DNA of 64,000 nucleotides from Yamagishiella unicocca (lineage: Eukaryota; Chlorophyta; Chlorophyceae; Chlamydomonadales; Volvocaceae), in the NCBI GenBank assembly GCA_003116995.1, contig BDSL01000031.1:434001-498000 (forward strand), given 5' to 3'. Within the stretch, counting starts at the first letter, position 1, and each line of letters begins with the position of its first letter. The notes under the pieces are model-generated. The model made no database searches, was not told where the DNA came from, and saw only the letters and a program-made list of their open reading frames with translations. A program made the position numbers and the translations under genes. Of this stretch, positions 23,943-35,700 are shown in pieces.

Positions 23943-24179
23943 TTGCTTCCTGGTGGTTGTTCAGTGGGGCTCCTCGTGCGCACCTGCCGGGTGTGTCGGT
24001 GCCTCCTGCGATGAGCTGCATGTGAAAGCATTCCAGCTGCCAGTACACGTAAAACCATGGTGCATTTACAGGGCGATTTACAGATCTGACCGAAGTCCAG
24101 AAAATAGATCGGTGGCCACGTGGGCCCCTGCCTGCTTGCCACGCCACCGCACGGCATAGCACACACATACAAACTCTCT

Positions 24180-24247
24180 TCTCTCTCTCTCTCTCGCACG
24201 CAGACACGCACACACACACACGCACCCACACACGCACCCACATACAC
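24180..24247. repeat. TC then CA/CACGCAC microsatellite
   Basis: CTCTCT tract followed by CACACA/CACGCAC units. It lies between exon 7 and the candidate alternative last exon of the helical-repeat gene. Confidence 0.85.
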
Positions 24248-24319
24248 ACCCTGCGCGGCTTACCTGTGCGGCTTAGCGGTCAGATAGCTCACCCTGCGCG
24301 CCACACCATGCCACCGCAG

Positions 24320-24579
24320 GCGGGCTGAGAGCGGCGGTGCTCAGTGCGGAGGCGGCGCTGCAGCGGGAGGCATTGCGCGGCAGGGGGGTAGGAAAGGGGG
24401 CCGGAAGGGGGAGCGGGAGGGGAGGGGGGCCGGAGGCAGTAGCCGGCAGGTCCAGTGGCCCTCCGCGGCGTGGCTGGGGCCCCCCGGGCAGCGCCGGCAG
24501 TAACGGTAGCAGCAGGGGGTGGGGAGGTGCATCGCGGCCGCCGGGAGGTGGCGATGGGGGCGACAGGAGGCGACCGTGA
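24320..24579 (+). CDS. Candidate alternative 3' exon of the helical-repeat gene
   Basis: After the acceptor at 24319 the frame reads AGLRAAVLSAEAALQREALR and continues as a Gly/Arg/Pro-rich tail to a stop at 24577-24579. It needs an upstream exon ending in phase 1, which exon 6 (ending 23689) provides. It may be an alternative last exon or belong to a neighbouring transcript. Confidence 0.4.
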
Positions 24580-24699
24580 TGGAGCTGGCAGGACGGAACG
24601 GGCGGGGAATGGCCGGGAGGGCCTTGACGTGTGGGTATCAAGAAGGGGGGGCGCACTGCGATCGTGTTGGGTAGGCTGCAACAGGCCCACCCACATTAG

Positions 24700-25812
24700 G
24701 ATACCTTGTATACAACCCGAATTGACCCGACTTGGACTACCTATGTACTTCCCTCAGATGCGGGGTTCATGACGGGTCTTTGGAATTGGTGCGAGCGGGC
24801 GCTTACGTAATGCCGTTGCTGGCACCTGGGGCTCCGTCTGCCTGATGTTGAGTTTTCCCCGTCCTCTTCGCCTTGGTTCAGTAGCAACAGTTACAATGGA
24901 CCCCAGGCCATAAGGTAGAGGTTTGTTGGGACCGCCATCGTGCTGAAGATCCCTTCGCTGGCCGGCTTTCCGAGTGGGGCGTTTTTCGCGGGTGGTGGCG
25001 CCCTGAGCCGCCCGGTTCCAGACCAAAAGGCAGAACCATCGGGCACATCGCCTGACCCTGAAAGAAAAAAAGCGACCGAAACCCAACCGCACCGTAACAG
25101 AGGCAAACCACCACGACACCAGCCAACAGCCCAAAGGCAAAAACAGCCAGCACCCCAGGGGGAATTTGTGATACATGCTCCTGTCAGGAACCGACCACCA
25201 ACCCACCTGGCAGACCCCCAGACGATGCACCAGTGGAGCGCCATCACAACACAAGCAGAATAACTGCCCGCCTCTCATTCCAGAAACTACGTGCCCCAAG
25301 CAGGGCGCGCCCATGCATGAACACGGAACACGGCACAAGAAGAAAAGGGGAAGCCCTGCCACCACACAGCCGGGGCCAATCACGACTCCACAAACACGTC
25401 ATCCGGTCCCTCACACAAAAGGCGACCGGAAACTACCCGCAAAAGAAGGTGCTGAGGCCCCACAGCGGTCCAACCCTTCGGGGGAAGCCCCAACGCAGCA
25501 AACCCTCGAAGAAGGCCCCAAACTCCACCATTCCATGGCGGACGGCATGATCCTTGAGATCGATCCCCGGGACAACAGGAATGCCACCAACCCCCGTCCT
25601 CTTTAAGGCCGCAGCCATGAACCGGCGCCCGACTTCCGTGGCAGTAATGGCGGCCAGGACCACCACATCCCAGACGCAGGGTTGCACGGCCGGGGGCCCC
25701 TGTACCATCCAGACCTGAGCCCGGTTCACCCCTCCACCAATCCGGGCCTCTAGTTGGCTAACACCAGCCTGAGCCCTCTTGTCCCTGGACTTGCCCGGGC
25801 TTGCGGACATTT
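24700..25812 (-). mobile_element. Degenerate transposon-like segment with ORF remnant 25433-25810
   Basis: On the minus strand a frame starts at 25810 with MSASPGKSRDKR and runs 125 codons (IGGGVNRAQVWMVQGPP, then VGGIPVVPGIDLKDHAV, then GAFFEGLLRWGF). It has the look of a real protein, but I recognise no domain. The start of this ORF is the same sequence as the second dispersed family at 17046, 28415, 29409 and 43450. 25005-25065 carries the GGTTCCAGACC core. Flanking frames hold further fragments with stops. Retroelement or DNA transposon remnants are both possible. Confidence 0.45.
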
Positions 25813-27195
25813 ATTATATTCCGGAATGCAACAAGAAAACGGCTCGTACGTAAACTGCCGACTCACGATATAGAGCACGTGCCTCATTCCTTGAACCACA
25901 GGGGTGGCACGGTCTAGTACGACATGAAGTTGTTGAAACTCCTTTGTCCGTCTTTCGGCAACATTTAGGAGACGTAATCATCAAAAACTTCAAAAACTTG
26001 CATGCTTCAAAACGACCCATGAGTGCTGGTGCCGCTCGCAGTTCTTGCGCCGCAGTCGGCAGCCACCATGCCCTGCCGTTTGGCTCAGCGCCAATGACTG
26101 GGCATTAGTCATGCACTGTGTAACGAATGACGGGATGAACGCCGGTTGTTCGTCAACAAATGGCTTCCTTAAACAGGGGCTCCGGTCACCAGAGGAAACC
26201 AATGACGTGTTGCCGTACACTGAGGAGCCCACACTTGACGGGCGACACCTCTAACGAACAGTCTAGAACTCAAGAGGCCCGTGAAATACGACCTGCGTCA
26301 TGGCATCTGCGTCCGGAGTTTTACCCCCGGGTTGCGATTTGTTGGGGGTGACCTAGGTGACCTCCGCATTTCCCCGTTCTTCAGTACCAGCATTATCGCC
26401 CCAAGCCCTCTTAAGCCCTCAACCTAACGTGATTCCTGCGTGTACCAAGATAGGGGATCACACGACGGGCCCAAGACCCCAAAATAGCGTCAATCACCTT
26501 TACGGCATTGCCCCAGAGTGCTCTCTTATTGGCAAGGAAGCACGTGCAGTAACGCAAGGCCGTATCACCAAGTGTGGTCAGGCCTGGGGACCAAATCAGG
26601 CCAGCAGATCGTGGCCAGACGATTTGGCAGACCCAAGGCAGGCATTTGAGCGAAGCAGGCATCTAATTTGCTACGCATTGGGGCCCCCTCCCAGCCAATT
26701 ATAGGTACGCCGCCGGCAGGTGTGCCGTTGGACAGTGCCCCAAACATAATTACTTGATCATTCTCGGTGCCAACTGCATTCCCGATAGAACGGTTTAATA
26801 ACGAGTCAGCAGGTCCTGGGGCGGCTCGCTGGCACTGACGTACGTAACCTAGTGGAATGCGCGTGAAGCTCACTACTGACATCCCTGCCGCAAGCCACCC
26901 CGGGCCGAACTGTGTCAATCGCCAAACTAAGTCAACCATCGACCTATGTCAGCTGCCAAACGCTTCGTGAGCATGGGCACGCTGCATAACAAACACAAAA
27001 ACGTCGCTTGTTTGCGTGAGATGCATTGACTTGAAGGTTCTAAAGCGGACATTAAAACAACGCCCCGAAAACCTTTTCTGCTCACTCGAGTGTTGTAGAT
27101 CCCGCGCACCCGGTCCTTCGCGGCCTGTCTATCCATTCCCGCAGCACTCGATGACCGCCCTCCTTTCCGGACGTCGTTTGCCGGCACTGCCTGCC
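25813..27195. other. No intact gene; weak minus-strand ORF fragments
   Basis: 26565-26939 (-) and 26411-26662 (-) hold protein-like pieces (for example DQVIMFGALSNGTPAGGVP and LANKRALWGNAVKVIDAIL) in different frames. This resembles a frameshifted coding relic. No donor-acceptor pair repairs the frame convincingly and no family is recognised. Confidence 0.3.
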
Positions 27196-28051
27196 TCACT
27201 CCACCACATAACTTGCCTCCCGGTACGCGTGCGAGTCGTCGCATGCACGAGGCCTCTGGTTGGAGCACTTGATGTGCGCCGGCGCGATCTCTCTGAAAAC
27301 GACCTCCGACAGCCGACTGCCGTACCTCGTGTGCATGAAGCGCTGGTACCTGCCATCGATCTGGCTCGTCGCCACCTTCGTCACCGCGATCACGACGAAC
27401 ACGATCACGCCCGCAACGATGGAGCCGGAGACTCCGTGGAGGAGGTAGGCCGCCGTGCCTATGCACAAGGCCAAGCCCCAAAGGCCGTGCATGACGTAGA
27501 ACCAGGGGTTTAGGTAGAAGACGTGAGAATGTCCGTTGTGCTTCTTCTCGGCTAGCCAGGCGACGAAATCGGGCCCCGGAACCAAGGACGATGTGCTGAA
27601 ATTTGTGCTGGCGATAACAACTGCTGCAGTGTTCATAGAGGTGGTGATGACAGACGCCGCCAGGAAGATGTGCGACACCACTTTCACTGCGACCCGGCTG
27701 TCTTCCGCATAATTTGCCGGCCCAAGCAGCAGGAAGGATACCCCAATGGTCGCAAACAGTGCAGCTGTTACGGACCAGGTCTGGCAATCGCTCAGGTACC
27801 TGTAGGGTAATAAAGGGCCGCACAGGGCGGCGGTGCGAGGCCGTGTCACACATACTTTCGCAACACCCAGCGCGAAGGGCCGCAACCTACCGTTCCTTGA
27901 CGTAATCGCCGTAATCTTTCGGGCTGTTCCTCCAAGGATCAATGCGGGAACTGTAAAAGCAGAACGCCCGCCAATTGTAGTCGTCGATACCCTTGGCCGC
28001 CGCGCGATGGTGTTCCTCCCAGGGGTTCACCTGCTGATATTCCGTTGCCAT
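27196..28051 (-). CDS. Four-helix membrane protein, unknown family
   Basis: Two exons, 27891-28051 and 27196-27799, joined in phase 2 across a 91-bp intron; ATG at 28051, about 254 residues. Residues 1-53 are soluble and aromatic (WEEHHRAAAKGIDDYNW, then FYSSRIDPWRNSPKDYGDY). Four hydrophobic segments follow: WSVTAALFATIGVSFLLL, SHIFLAASVITTSMNTAAVV, FYVMHGLWGLALCIGTAAYL and SIVAGVIVFVVIAVTKVA. The C-terminal 45 residues are basic and soluble. No signal peptide and no recognised domain. Near 27560-27600 the loop between helices 2 and 3 reads FVAWLAEKKHNGHSHVFY, a His-rich stretch that might bind metal. A membrane role is supported; anything further is open. Confidence 0.7.
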
Positions 28052-28410
28052 GATGTGACGATAACAACAGCGCTAAAGGCTGTGGCAGGATTGGCTGTTC
28101 CTGGGCGTAGAATCCACGCTCACGCGAGCGGTCATCTTGCCGTCCAGACGCACATTTTGCGGCAACTGCAAATAATGACTTCAACGTTCTAGCTTTATAG
28201 CACCGACATTAATGATTACACAAGTGGCCAATTACAAGCTCTTGGAATTCGTAAGGCCCAGGCGAGTCAGGAGGCTAGTGGGTATGAACTTGTACGAAAC
28301 GGTACTTGCCCAACGTACTGTCGTCGAAGTTACGTGATCATAGCTGCACTTCGTAACGGCTGCGGCAAGTTATAATGGAGAGGTAAATTGTTAAGTAACT
28401 AGATGATGAG

Positions 28411-29059
28411 AGGTTACATTGTCCCCAAGCCCGGGCGAACCCAGGGCAGAGAGGCCCATGCTGGGCATCACCATTTAGTACATCTTATTCATAAGGTTAC
28501 AGTTTCCGCAAGCCAGGACAAAAAGAGCGGCTCATACGTATTTCCAGGGCCTTTTGCAGATTTGACCGAAGTCACAAAAGTTGGTAATATGGTTGAACAT
28601 ACCTTGAAGAGTCCGTGTCACAAACGCGCCGCGACAGTGCTGACCGCGACGAAAAATACTTCTGCTCGATCGCTTTACATGCCTTTTCCTTGTTCGGTTT
28701 GCTCCGCCGAGCTTTTTTCTGTTGGCTACGATCGTGTTGATTGGTGAGCCTTAGGCACCGTATGCCCGTTCTTGTGCATCCCCGCCTTCTTGGCCCTGGT
28801 TTGTAGGGACTACCTGAAGTTCCGTTGGTCGGCCTTTCGGGTAGAGCGTTTTTCAGTAGTACCGTTCATAACTCCGTTTTTCGCGTGCGGCTGGTGCCCT
28901 GGCCCGCGGGGAGTTTTGTCCCCAGCCCGTCAGTCCGTCCTGTCTGGTCTCGCCTTTTTTCCTGTGTATGTATGCCTTGATGTGCCTGGGTTGTCCTGGT
29001 ACCGTATCACGGGTGCCCCATTAGGCATCCTGGTTTCGCCCGGGCCTGAGGACACTTGA
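28411..29059. mobile_element. Element with imperfect inverted ends (about 650 bp)
   Basis: The left end (28411-28450) and the reverse complement of the right end (29020-29059) share TGTCC-CA-GCCCGGGCGAA-CCAGG. The interior is T-rich and non-coding by eye. Ends match the second dispersed family, so this may be a MITE-like element or two opposed fragments. I cannot see a clean target-site duplication. Confidence 0.45.
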
Positions 29060-29400
29060 CCGCCTCCTTATAATTAATAATTCGAGATGCTCTTATATTT
29101 CTTTAGGCCCCTTGCGATTGAGTTCCATCAAGAGCATAACGTACCGCTAGGACAGCCGCAACGCTCGGACAGCCGCGGTACAGGTGGTCATCCGCGGTAC
29201 AGGCAGCCGCCAGCGCCAACACGCCCGGCTGGCTGCCACTTGTGTGCTCTCGTGATAACAATGGGGCCACACACTTCATGCGATTAGGAGCGACTTCACG
29301 GACAGTCAGCGACGTATCGCCTCAGAACGAGCTCAGCCACCTGCGCCGCGTCATTCTGTACTGCTCATGGTTTCTCGCAGTTCCCCCCATAACTTGGGAG

Positions 29401-29475
29401 AAGTTAAGTTACAGCGTCCTTAAGCCCGCGCGAACCTAGGACAAGAGGAAGGGCCCGTGCCGGGCCTCGCCATAA
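29401..29475 (+). repeat. Dispersed repeat fragment (CAAGCCCGGGCGAACCC family)
   Basis: Matches 43447-43520 in the order AAGTTACAG-GTCCT-AAGCCC-CGCGAACC-AGGACAAGAGG then GCC(C)(A/G)TGCCGGGCCTC. It lies just 3' of the coiled-coil gene and contains its nearest downstream TGTAA-type signal (minus strand at 29409-29413). Confidence 0.55.
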
Positions 29476-29719
29476 CACAGGATTATTAACACGCCAGTCA
29501 GCGCCCGCCTTGAATGGGGCGCGACGCTCACCGCGCAGGTATCCGTATGGTTCAAGAAATTGGAAGAACGAGCGAACACAATAAAAAATCCAAAAGGACG
29601 GTCGGTGAGGCCACGCGACCCCGCGGCCCTCCGCCGTTCCTGGGCCGCAACCACACAACCAAACTCCCGCGTCCAAAACCCCGCTCCCCGCAATAATCCC
29701 CCATACTCCCTTCCGCTCA

Positions 29720-32700
29720 CTACTTCCGACCCGACCCCCCGAACGCAAACGTGCCCACGCCGCGCACCCCGCTGGCGCTGCTGCTGCCTGCGGCGCCGCC
29801 GCCCCCGCTGTAGCTGCTGCCCGGAGTCGCCAGCGCGCCCGCCCCCGACAGCAGCCCGGCAGCGGAGCCGGGTGTGGAGACCGCCGCCAGGTAGGCCTTG
29901 GTGTCGGCTGGCAGCGGCAGCGGCATTCCCGCGATGGGCCCCAGCAGCTGCTGGAGCACGGTCTCGTTGTCGCGATCGCACATCCGAGCAGCGGCTAGGG
30001 TGTTCTCCACGCCCTCCTCCTCGCGCCGCGCCTGCTCCGCCAGCTCGGCCTGCGGCGGGTCGGAGCGTTCGTTGGACCATGCCTCATGCAGTTAATGGTT
30101 GGTGGTTGGTCGGTTGGTCCGGGCACCCGCACCAGCACTGGCTCCGTGGGCTGCCTGGCGCCACGTCTCGCTCTCAGAAAGCCGCCCCTAGCCCGGCCCC
30201 GCTTCGCCGCCTGTTAAGGCAACCGCAGCGTACATCCAGCCGCGCACCCGACCCGCGACAGCACCCCACCCCACCCGCGCCCCGACCCACCTGCAGCGCA
30301 TGGAGCTCCCGCTCGCGACGGTCCAGCTTCTCCACCAACTCCGACCGGGCGCGCTGGCTGGCGTCCACCTCCCTGGAGCGGCTCGGGGACAAAGCCCGCA
30401 GGCGGTCGAGAGGTGCGAATCTAACAACCCGGGAGCTCTGAACGCCTGACAGCCGTGCCCCGGAGTGGCGCCCAGGGATGATCCATAACTGGTAGCTATC
30501 CCTGCACGCCTCCTCCTCCACTGCCACGCTTCGCGCCTCCTGTCCTGCCCCCCAGCCGCGCCCTCTTGTGACATCCCTCCCCTCTCCCTGCTGCCCCACC
30601 TTCGTGCCTCCGCCAGCGCTTCCGCCGCCTCCGCCAGGCGCGCGTCCCGCTCTGCTGCCGCCGCCGCCGCTGCCTCCCGCTCCGCCGCCAGGTTGCGCTC
30701 CAGGGCGGCCGCGTGGGCCTGGGCGGGTCCCACGAACGTGTCCTGCAGGTGGGGGAGAGGAAGGCCCGTTCGAGGAAGACCCGTGGATGCCCCAAAAAAC
30801 ACAAGCGGGGGGGGGTAACGAAGGGGTGACTCATGGCGCCATGGGGGATCATAAGAGGGGGGTTCGAGGAAGGCCCGTGGATGCCCGAAAAAACCGTTTT
30901 TAGAACAGACGTTCTGAGAGGTGAGGGAGAGGGCGGGGACAGCAGCTTCGGACACCGCACGCCTGGTGTCGTTGTCCTGGCAGCAACATGTCATCCTGGC
31001 AGCAACATGTCCGCCGCGGCCGCTGACATTTGAACCCCGGACGAAGCCCTTCGCTCTCCATCTTTCCATCTTTTCACCCTGCTCCGCCAGCCGCAGCCGC
31101 CCCCACCTGCAGCTGCGCGAGTGTCCCCGCCATGTCCGTGAACTCCTTGGCCTGTACAGCGGGCGGGACCAGGGGGGCGACACGTGCGATCGGCTGGTGG
31201 CCTCGGGCAGCACCCGGAAGGCAAACGGAAAAGGTGGAGGGGGTTCCAAGAGGGGTAAAACACACACTTGCAACCAGGCGCTCTCACCTGCTGGTCGAGC
31301 AGCCGGTTCGCGGCTGACAATTGCGCGGCGCGAGCTTCGGAGCTGCTGGCTGCGGCCTGGGGGTTGGCAGTAGGTTGGGAGTGGCGGAGGAGAGGGTCGA
31401 GATGGGGCCCCAAAGAACGGGGAGGTGGGGTGGGGTCGAGGGCCAGGTGCCCTGGGTCTCGCTAACGGGCGATTGAGGGGAGTGGCAGCTGGGCGCCAAT
31501 GGGTGTAGGGTCGCTGAGGGAACCCCCACTGCATAAGGAGCGGGGTGAGGGGTGCGGAGCTCCCTCGCAACCCCTCCGCCTCCTACCAGAGACCACACGC
31601 CACCCCCCTCCTCGGTGCTCCCTTCCCTCCGCCCAGCCCTGGCCAGTCCGCCCACCTGCGCCCCCAGCAGCTGAGCCTCGAGCTCCGCCGCCTCCCTCCG
31701 GGACGACACCAGCGACTCCTCTGTCGCCGTCAGCGCCCGCTGCAGGTCGTCGCACTGCCGCCGCTGGGAGTCCAGCCCCTGGTGGTGGTGGTGGGGGGGG
31801 GGGAGGGCAGGGCAGGGCAGGGGAGGGCAGGGCAGAGGGGGTATGAGAGGAAAACCTTGTGTCGCCACTGAAGGGTAAAACCGATTAGGGAACGTTTGGT
31901 ACACATGCCTGGGATTGCATGTTAGAGAACTTTAGGTGTACAAAGCAGGAGGTCGGGTGTCGCCCCCGGTCGCTGCGTACCAGATGAACGTAAGGAAGGA
32001 CCCCGCGCTTTGCAGCGAAGGAGAGGAGGGGTGCGTGTGCGAGGGTTGGTGGGCGGCGGAGCGGGTATGCGAATGGATATACCCAACCAGCACCTCGCTG
32101 CTAGTCCAATGAAAGGTGATGCCTGGAGCTCCAATGCGCCGTCCTTGCCGCTGCCCGGCGCTGAATCGTTGTCTGCACCTTTTTCCTATCTGCACACATA
32201 CACTCTCCTCCCCCCTCCTCCGCCCTCCTGCCCCTACCGCTCGCGCCACCGCCAGCTCCCCGTCCAGTTGCACGATGTCGCAGTCCTTATCCCCCAGCAG
32301 CTCCAGCAGCTCGGAGTTCGTCCGCCGGGTCTCCACCACCACGGCCACCTGCTCCGCTAGCTGCTGCTGCATGGTGGCCACCCGGGCCCTATGTAGCCCC
32401 ACGGCCCCGCGGGCCTCCTCCAGTGAGGACCGGTGCTCAGCTGCCTGGGGTGAACCCGGGAGGGGTGTGGGTGTGGGTGGGGTGGGGGTGGGGGGGTGTA
32501 AAACCCGTTTTACGCGACGGGACAGGAAAGTTGGCGCATGGTCGTTGGACACCAATTGTGTGGGCGCACGTGTGTGTGGGGGGGGGGGATATAAGAAAAT
32601 CCGCGAATCCACGGCCGACAAACCGGGGGCGGTGAAGGAGGGAGGGGGGAGACAAGAGGACGAGAGCCGATGCGGAGGTGTTAGGCGCCGGCGTTAGGGC

Positions 32701-35700
32701 GTGGCGGCGGGCGCTCCAGGGGGGGATGCCGCCAACCACTCTCCTCACTCCCGCCCCAATCGCTACGTTCTTCACCCCACCCCACCCCACCCCACGGTTC
32801 TTGCACTTTCCCCTGTGTCCTGTGTCGGCATACGGCCGCCCCACGCCATCGATCGGCCTCATCACTGCCCCACCCCACAACAACAACCTCCAGCTTCCGC
32901 CTCGCCTGATTAAACCACCCGGCCGGGGCTCGCGTTTCGTTTCCTTGCGACCGAGCCACCAAGTCCTCCGGAATGCAAACACAAACAGGTGCTCCATGCC
33001 AGTTGCATCCCAGCCTGGACCCATACTTTACTTCGTATGATTGCTTCGTATGACCAACATGCGTTGCTGCGCTACCCTCCCGGGTTCAATTCCTACCCCA
33101 GACCCCCAAGCTCAGCTGAAACTGTTGCGCCCCGACTCCCTAGCCTGGAACTCCCCGCCCCTAGCAGCCCCTCGCTGCGCGCCTTCCTCCCCCCAACCTG
33201 GACTCACCAGCCGCCCGGCCCGCTCCGCCAGCTCGGTCATCTGCAGCGCCACCGACGACCTCATCGCCAGCCACGACGCCACGTTGCGGCCGTGACGCCG
33301 CCGCAGCTCCCGCAGCGCCACCGTCGCGCGGACCCGCTGCACCCGAGCCGCCTCCGAGGTGGCGCAGTGGCACCGCCGCTCCTCCGCCAGCTCCTGCATT
33401 TGGGGGCGAAGGAGGGGTGGCGTGGAGGTTTCGGCGGGGGGTGGCGCGCGTGAAAACCGTTGACACGAAAACGACAGGATAGTGGGCGCATGGTCGGCGG
33501 ACAGCGAGGATGTGGGCGCATGTTTCGGCGGGGTGGGGGGAGAGGTCGTGTTGGGCCGGAGACTCGCAAACACCGCAGGTGGCCTCGCCGGCTGATGCTG
33601 CTGCCCGACACCAAGTGTGCGCTCGGCTGGCTCAGGGCATGGATATGGCACCCCTGCGTGGGCACAACCCCCATACCCGCCGGGCGCGATGAGCCTGATT
33701 CGCCAACTTAAATACCCAGGTTCGGTCCACAGCCTGACGCCCCTTACGTCGCTTTGCCGTACCGTACGAACAGCACACGCTCATACCCATCTATTCACCA
33801 CCCCCTCCCTGAAGTGTGCTGTATAGCGACCGTCCTGCCACAGCCCGCCGCACCTCCTCAAGCCGCCGTCTCACAGCCGCTAGCGCCCGCTCGTGCGCTT
33901 CAGCCGCCGCCGCCATCTCCCGCTCCGCCTCCGCCCTTTGCTGCCTCAACCGCTCGGCCGCCGCCGCCTGCTCCGCCGCTGCCGTACGCGCCACGCGCGC
34001 CAACCCGCGACGGCTTCGCGCCAGCGCCGCCGTCAGCGCCTCTCCTCGTGCGTGCCACTGCCGCAGCGAGTCGGCGAGCGCGCCTGCGAGCGCCGCCTGG
34101 CAGCGCTGCAGCTCCGGAACCCGCTCTGCAACATGTACGGCAGCCGCGGCGCGACCTCGCTGCAGCCCCGACGCCACGCTCAGCGCCGCGGCCCGGGCCG
34201 CACGCTGTCGGGCCGCCTCGGCCCCCGCCGCCGACAGCTGGCACTGGAGCGAGTCGTACACGTTGAGGAGCTCCGAAACCAGCGTTGTGTGCTGGTCTCG
34301 GAGCTGTTCCACCTGTTGAGAGTGGTCCCGGTGCTGGGCCTCGAGGCTGGCACGGTACCGCGCCGCCTGGCGGCACGCCGTCGAAGCTGCTAGGATGTGC
34401 ATGCCGGACATGAGCAGCGCGGCCGCGAACAAGGCCATCAGCTGCTCCGCCAGCAGGGGTGAGGCTTCCACGTCGTAGTCTTGGTCGCGGGCGTAAGGGG
34501 GAAAGAAGTCGACCATGCCCCAGAGCCCCTCAAGCTTGCGCCAGCCGTTCGTGTCGTTGATCCATTGCCTCTCACGAGGCTGGCACGCACACCAAGCGGC
34601 TGGCGGATCACCAGCGGCCCTGAGACCGCTGCTGCTGCTGCCGCCGCCGACGATGACCACGCTGCTGCTGTTGCGCTGATACCCTGCGCCAGCACCGCCG
34701 TCCTGCCCTGCCCCGTCCTGCCTGTGCTCTCCACCCAGCACCGACCCCCAAAGCGCCTCCTGCGCTGCCGCCTCCTGCGCTGCCGCCGCCGCCTCCGTCG
34801 CCTCTACGACTGCGGCGCTGGCGGCCTGCTGCGCCTCCTCAACTACCACTGCCGCCACCGCCGCTACCACGGGATCCCTGGAGGCCGGTAGCAGCTGCTG
34901 CTCCACTGCCGCCGCCGCAGTCGCAGCAGCAGCCCTCGCAGCTAGGTGCTCCGCGAGCAGATCCTCAACACCGGCACTCGCCAGCAGTCCCTCCACCTCA
35001 GCTGCCCCTGCCCCTGCAGCGCTGACAGTAGTCGCCAGCTGCAGCTTCTCCACTGCTACCTCCGACTCCGGTTGAGTATTATGTTGCTGCTCCTCCCTCC
35101 CCGCAGCCGCCAACGTCGGCGCAGGAGCTTGCTGCTGTTCCTCGACCACCGCCGCCCACTCCCCTCCAGCCTGCTGCTGTTCCGCCGCTAACTCTGTTCT
35201 ATGCTCCTCCGGTGCTGCCAGCACCGCCGCCAACTCATTGGGATCCTGCCGCTGCTCTTCCTCTTCCTGTCCCGATGCAGACCCGGCCAGAGCTTGCGGT
35301 GTCGCCTCCTCCTCTACTTCCGACGTGCCCCTAGAGATGCACACGGAGGCAGTGTCGTCAGAAGCTGGGGGTGATGCTGCGCGCGGTGATTCCAGCGGTT
35401 GCACCTCCACCTCCACAGGGACAAGACTGTCTCCGTCGGCGGACTGCTCCCCGACCACAGCCCCTGCTGCGGTTGCATCTACACCTGTGCTAGCAAGCAC
35501 TGCGCCTGCCCCTGTGGCTGCCTCTTTGGCGGACTCGGGCTCCTCCTCTTGCTGCTGCTCTTTGCGCGGCTCCAGCAGCGCTGCTGGAGGTAGCGCCAGC
35601 AGCCGCTCCCGTTGCTGATACATTTGCTGCAGCCTAGCGACCCAGGCCAACGGCGTGATGGAGCCCAGCGACAACAGCTTGCGGTGGAGGGAATGTAGCG

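Noticed and set aside
29570..30441. 293-codon plus ORF, Arg/Pro-rich
   Set aside because: Antisense shadow of the last exons of the coiled-coil gene; composition is typical of the reverse of Ala/Gly-rich coding sequence.
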